A DNA stretch of 44,463 nt from Spirochaetales bacterium Spiro_02 (lineage in GTDB: Bacteria > Spirochaetota > Spirochaetia > Sphaerochaetales > Sphaerochaetaceae), in contig LVBD01000072.1 in NCBI GenBank assembly GCA_001604275.1, positions 1 to 44,463 on the forward strand. Reading direction: 5' to 3'. Positions 43,195-44,463 of this stretch are shown piece by piece. Both the position numbers and the translations under genes were made by a program. Every line of letters starts with the position of its first letter. The first letter of the stretch is position 1. The notes below the pieces were generated by a model. It was not told the DNA's origin. It worked only from the letters and a program-made list of their open reading frames with translations, and ran no database searches.

Positions 43195-43866
43195 TCAGCT
43201 CCAGAACTTGTTTGTCTTGATATCGTCGATCAGGCGGGATACTTCTTGCTTGACCGCGTCCATGATCATTGCCTCAGCCAGCTTGGGATCCGTTTTCGCT
43301 ACTTCGAGCGCCTGCGGAAACTCCATCGGCTTTCCGATATTTGCATAGTAGTTCTTCGATACCACCGTCATTTCCCGTCCCGCGACCTGCGATTTCTTTC
43401 TGCGGACCCTTCGCTTTGGCGCGATCAGCCCGATGGGAATCACCGGGACGGGATGTTTCAGATAGATGCGGGCGAGTCCTCCACGGAACACATCCAGTTG
43501 CTCGATCGTGTTGAGCCGCCCTTCGGGAAAGATATACACGCTGTCGCCTCCTTCCAGATATCCGACGGCGGTATCGACGACCTGTCGTTTGTCTTCCGGC
43601 GTCAAGGCAGGTATCTGTTCCGTCCACCGGAGGAATTTCCCCACGATCGGGATTCCGAATCCCGGACCGATCACCATATGGAGATTCTCCGGCATCAAGG
43701 TGGTGACGAAATGGGCGTCGCTGGATGAAAAATGATTCGAGCAATACAGTTTCGGTCCCTGCGGCAGGTCGTTTTCCCGCCAGACTTGGAAATCATAGTG
43801 CAGTTGCAAGGTGAGTCGTATGATGGTTCTGTAGATGCCGTGGAGGAATCGCGCCCGTTTTTTCAC
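43195..43866 (-). CDS. 1-acyl-glycerol-3-phosphate acyltransferase (PlsC family)
   Basis: A protein of about 223 residues. The acyltransferase motifs are SNHFSSSDAHF (H-x4-D, catalytic), YIFPEGRLN (motif III, F-P-E-G-x) and VPVIPIGLIAPKRRV (motif IV). It would acylate lysophosphatidate or a related lipid at the inner membrane face in phospholipid synthesis. The start is uncertain: I take a GTG at 43866 (then KKRARFLHGIYR) with GGAG about 11 bases ahead; a TTG at 43920 in the same frame is the other choice but adds an unconserved stretch. Confidence 0.85.
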   Translation of the reverse strand: MKKRARFLHGIYRTIIRLTLQLHYDFQVWRENDLPQGPKLYCSNHFSSSDAHFVTTLMPENLHMVIGPGFGIPIVGKFLRWTEQIPALTPEDKRQVVDTAVGYLEGGDSVYIFPEGRLNTIEQLDVFRGGLARIYLKHPVPVIPIGLIAPKRRVRRKKSQVAGREMTVVSKNYYANIGKPMEFPQALEVAKTDPKLAEAMIMDAVKQEVSRLIDDIKTNKFWS

Positions 43867-44028
43867 ATTCAGTGATGCTCCGTTTCCGCAAGTGTACGAG
43901 CATTGTCGTGTTCGGGTCAACGGCTTTGGTCGTCTTTACTATGATTCCCGTCGACGTGCCTGTCATGACGGAGTGGGGGGATGGCTTTTTTGCGATGATG
44001 GCGAAAAAGAACCTTGAGTCGGAATCGC

Positions 44029-44057
44029 TTCACAGGCTTTGCATGATGCGCTACAAT
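44029..44057 (+). promoter_or_regulatory. promoter of the parvulin gene
   Basis: TTCACA (44029-44034), 17 bases, TACAAT (44052-44057), 32 bases ahead of the GTG start. Confidence 0.65.
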
Positions 44058-44088
44058 GCAGGATATACCGTTTCTGGAGGGTCATGCC

Positions 44089-44367
44089 GTGGAATGGAGA
44101 GCGAGCCACATTCTGGTCAAGGATAAGGCTTTGGCGGATCAGATATATCAGAAAGCGAAAGCGGGCGCGAATTTCGCTATGCTTGCGAGACAGTATTCGA
44201 CCTGTCCCAGCAAGAACCAAGGCGGGGATCTCGGTTGGTTCGGCCCCGGAAAAATGGTGCCTGAGTTCGAGCGGGCTACGCAGAGACTTTCATATGGAGC
44301 CATTAGCGCACCGGTGCATACCCAGTTTGGCTACCATATCATCAAGAAGACTGGAACTCGCGATTGA
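44089..44367 (+). CDS. parvulin-type peptidyl-prolyl isomerase (PpiC-like)
   Basis: A 92-residue, single-domain rotamase. It matches the PpiC layout from end to end: ASHILVKDKALADQIYQKAKAG, FAMLARQYSTCPSKNQGGDLGWFGPGKMVPEFERA and VHTQFGYHIIKKT. There is no signal peptide, so it is cytoplasmic, as E. coli PpiC is. The start is a GTG at 44089, eight bases after GGAGG. An ATG in the same frame at 44056 overlaps the -10 box and cannot be used. About 96 bases follow it to the window end with nothing evident. Confidence 0.92.
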   Translation: MEWRASHILVKDKALADQIYQKAKAGANFAMLARQYSTCPSKNQGGDLGWFGPGKMVPEFERATQRLSYGAISAPVHTQFGYHIIKKTGTRD

Positions 44368-44463
44368 AATGGCTCTTGCGGCAGGGTTTTCCGTGATTTG
44401 TATGGCCTTTCGCTGTTTGTAGTGGGTAGCTCTACATGATTGGCTGCAGGGGGAGAGACAATT

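Noticed and set aside
43872-44126. 84-codon plus-strand frame with a hydrophobic start
   Set aside because: It overlaps the parvulin promoter and start and the plsC 5' region on the other strand; no ribosome site.

Overview
The window is a bacterial chromosome segment, mostly GC-rich, densely coded and organised in short operons. A spirochaete (Sphaerochaeta/Treponema-like) is the most likely source. The reasons are a BMP/TmpC-type nucleoside-binding protein with its own transporter, secreted binding proteins whose signal peptides end in A-x-G-G/S without a lipobox cysteine, and the general gene mix. This is inference from gene content and not a phylogenetic result. No rRNA genes, IS elements, phage genes or CRISPR arrays were seen.

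Layout. 1-1486: an elongator tRNA-Met gene (minus strand, good promoter, odd T-loop), a small exported protein of unknown function, and about 570 bases with no convincing gene. 1487-5980: a LysR-type regulator, cobalamin-independent methionine synthase metE, and a second MetE-C-terminal-domain protein. 6044-13730: a distinctly AT-richer block with a GntR-type repressor divergent from an Fe(III)-family ABC transporter (binding protein, fused permease, ATPase) whose last gene is a cytoplasmic GH63-like glycoside hydrolase. This looks like an acquired uptake-and-hydrolysis system for an anionic or phosphorylated glycoside. 13834-17427: nrdB and nrdA (class Ia ribonucleotide reductase), read leftward from a promoter followed directly by a cobalamin riboswitch, with an 11-bp tandem repeat just upstream of the -35 box. 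17930-20533: aminopeptidase C, a ZIP metal transporter and a DsrE-like protein. 20866-24153: a second cobalamin riboswitch, then nrdD and nrdG (class III reductase). 24287-28585: alkaline phosphatase, then a three-gene ABC system whose permease carries a histidine-rich extracytoplasmic loop, probably metal-linked. 28636-34675: an MGMT-family protein, a BMP-type nucleoside transporter (binding protein, double ATPase, two permeases) and, translationally coupled, purine nucleoside phosphorylase. 34682-36863: a decayed ABC-exporter fragment carrying two heptamer repeat arrays, then DUF975, nitroreductase and PNPOx-like genes. 36876-39249: nucleoside hydrolase and an NCS2 purine/pyrimidine permease. 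39438-44367: msrA, a GNAT acetyltransferase, a membrane protein, a CYTH protein, another membrane protein, a PlsC acyltransferase and a small parvulin.

How the parts fit. Two themes dominate. The first is B12 economy: both B12-independent ribonucleotide reductases sit behind cobalamin riboswitches, so a B12-dependent class II enzyme is expected elsewhere, while metE (also B12-independent) is instead next to a LysR gene and has no visible riboswitch. The second is nucleoside salvage: transporter, phosphorylase, hydrolase and base permease lie within 10 kb.

The most unusual items are the glycoside transporter/GH63 block with an extra extracytoplasmic domain in its permease, the paired riboswitches on class I and III reductases, the 11-mer array abutting the nrdAB promoter, and the His-rich ABC system.
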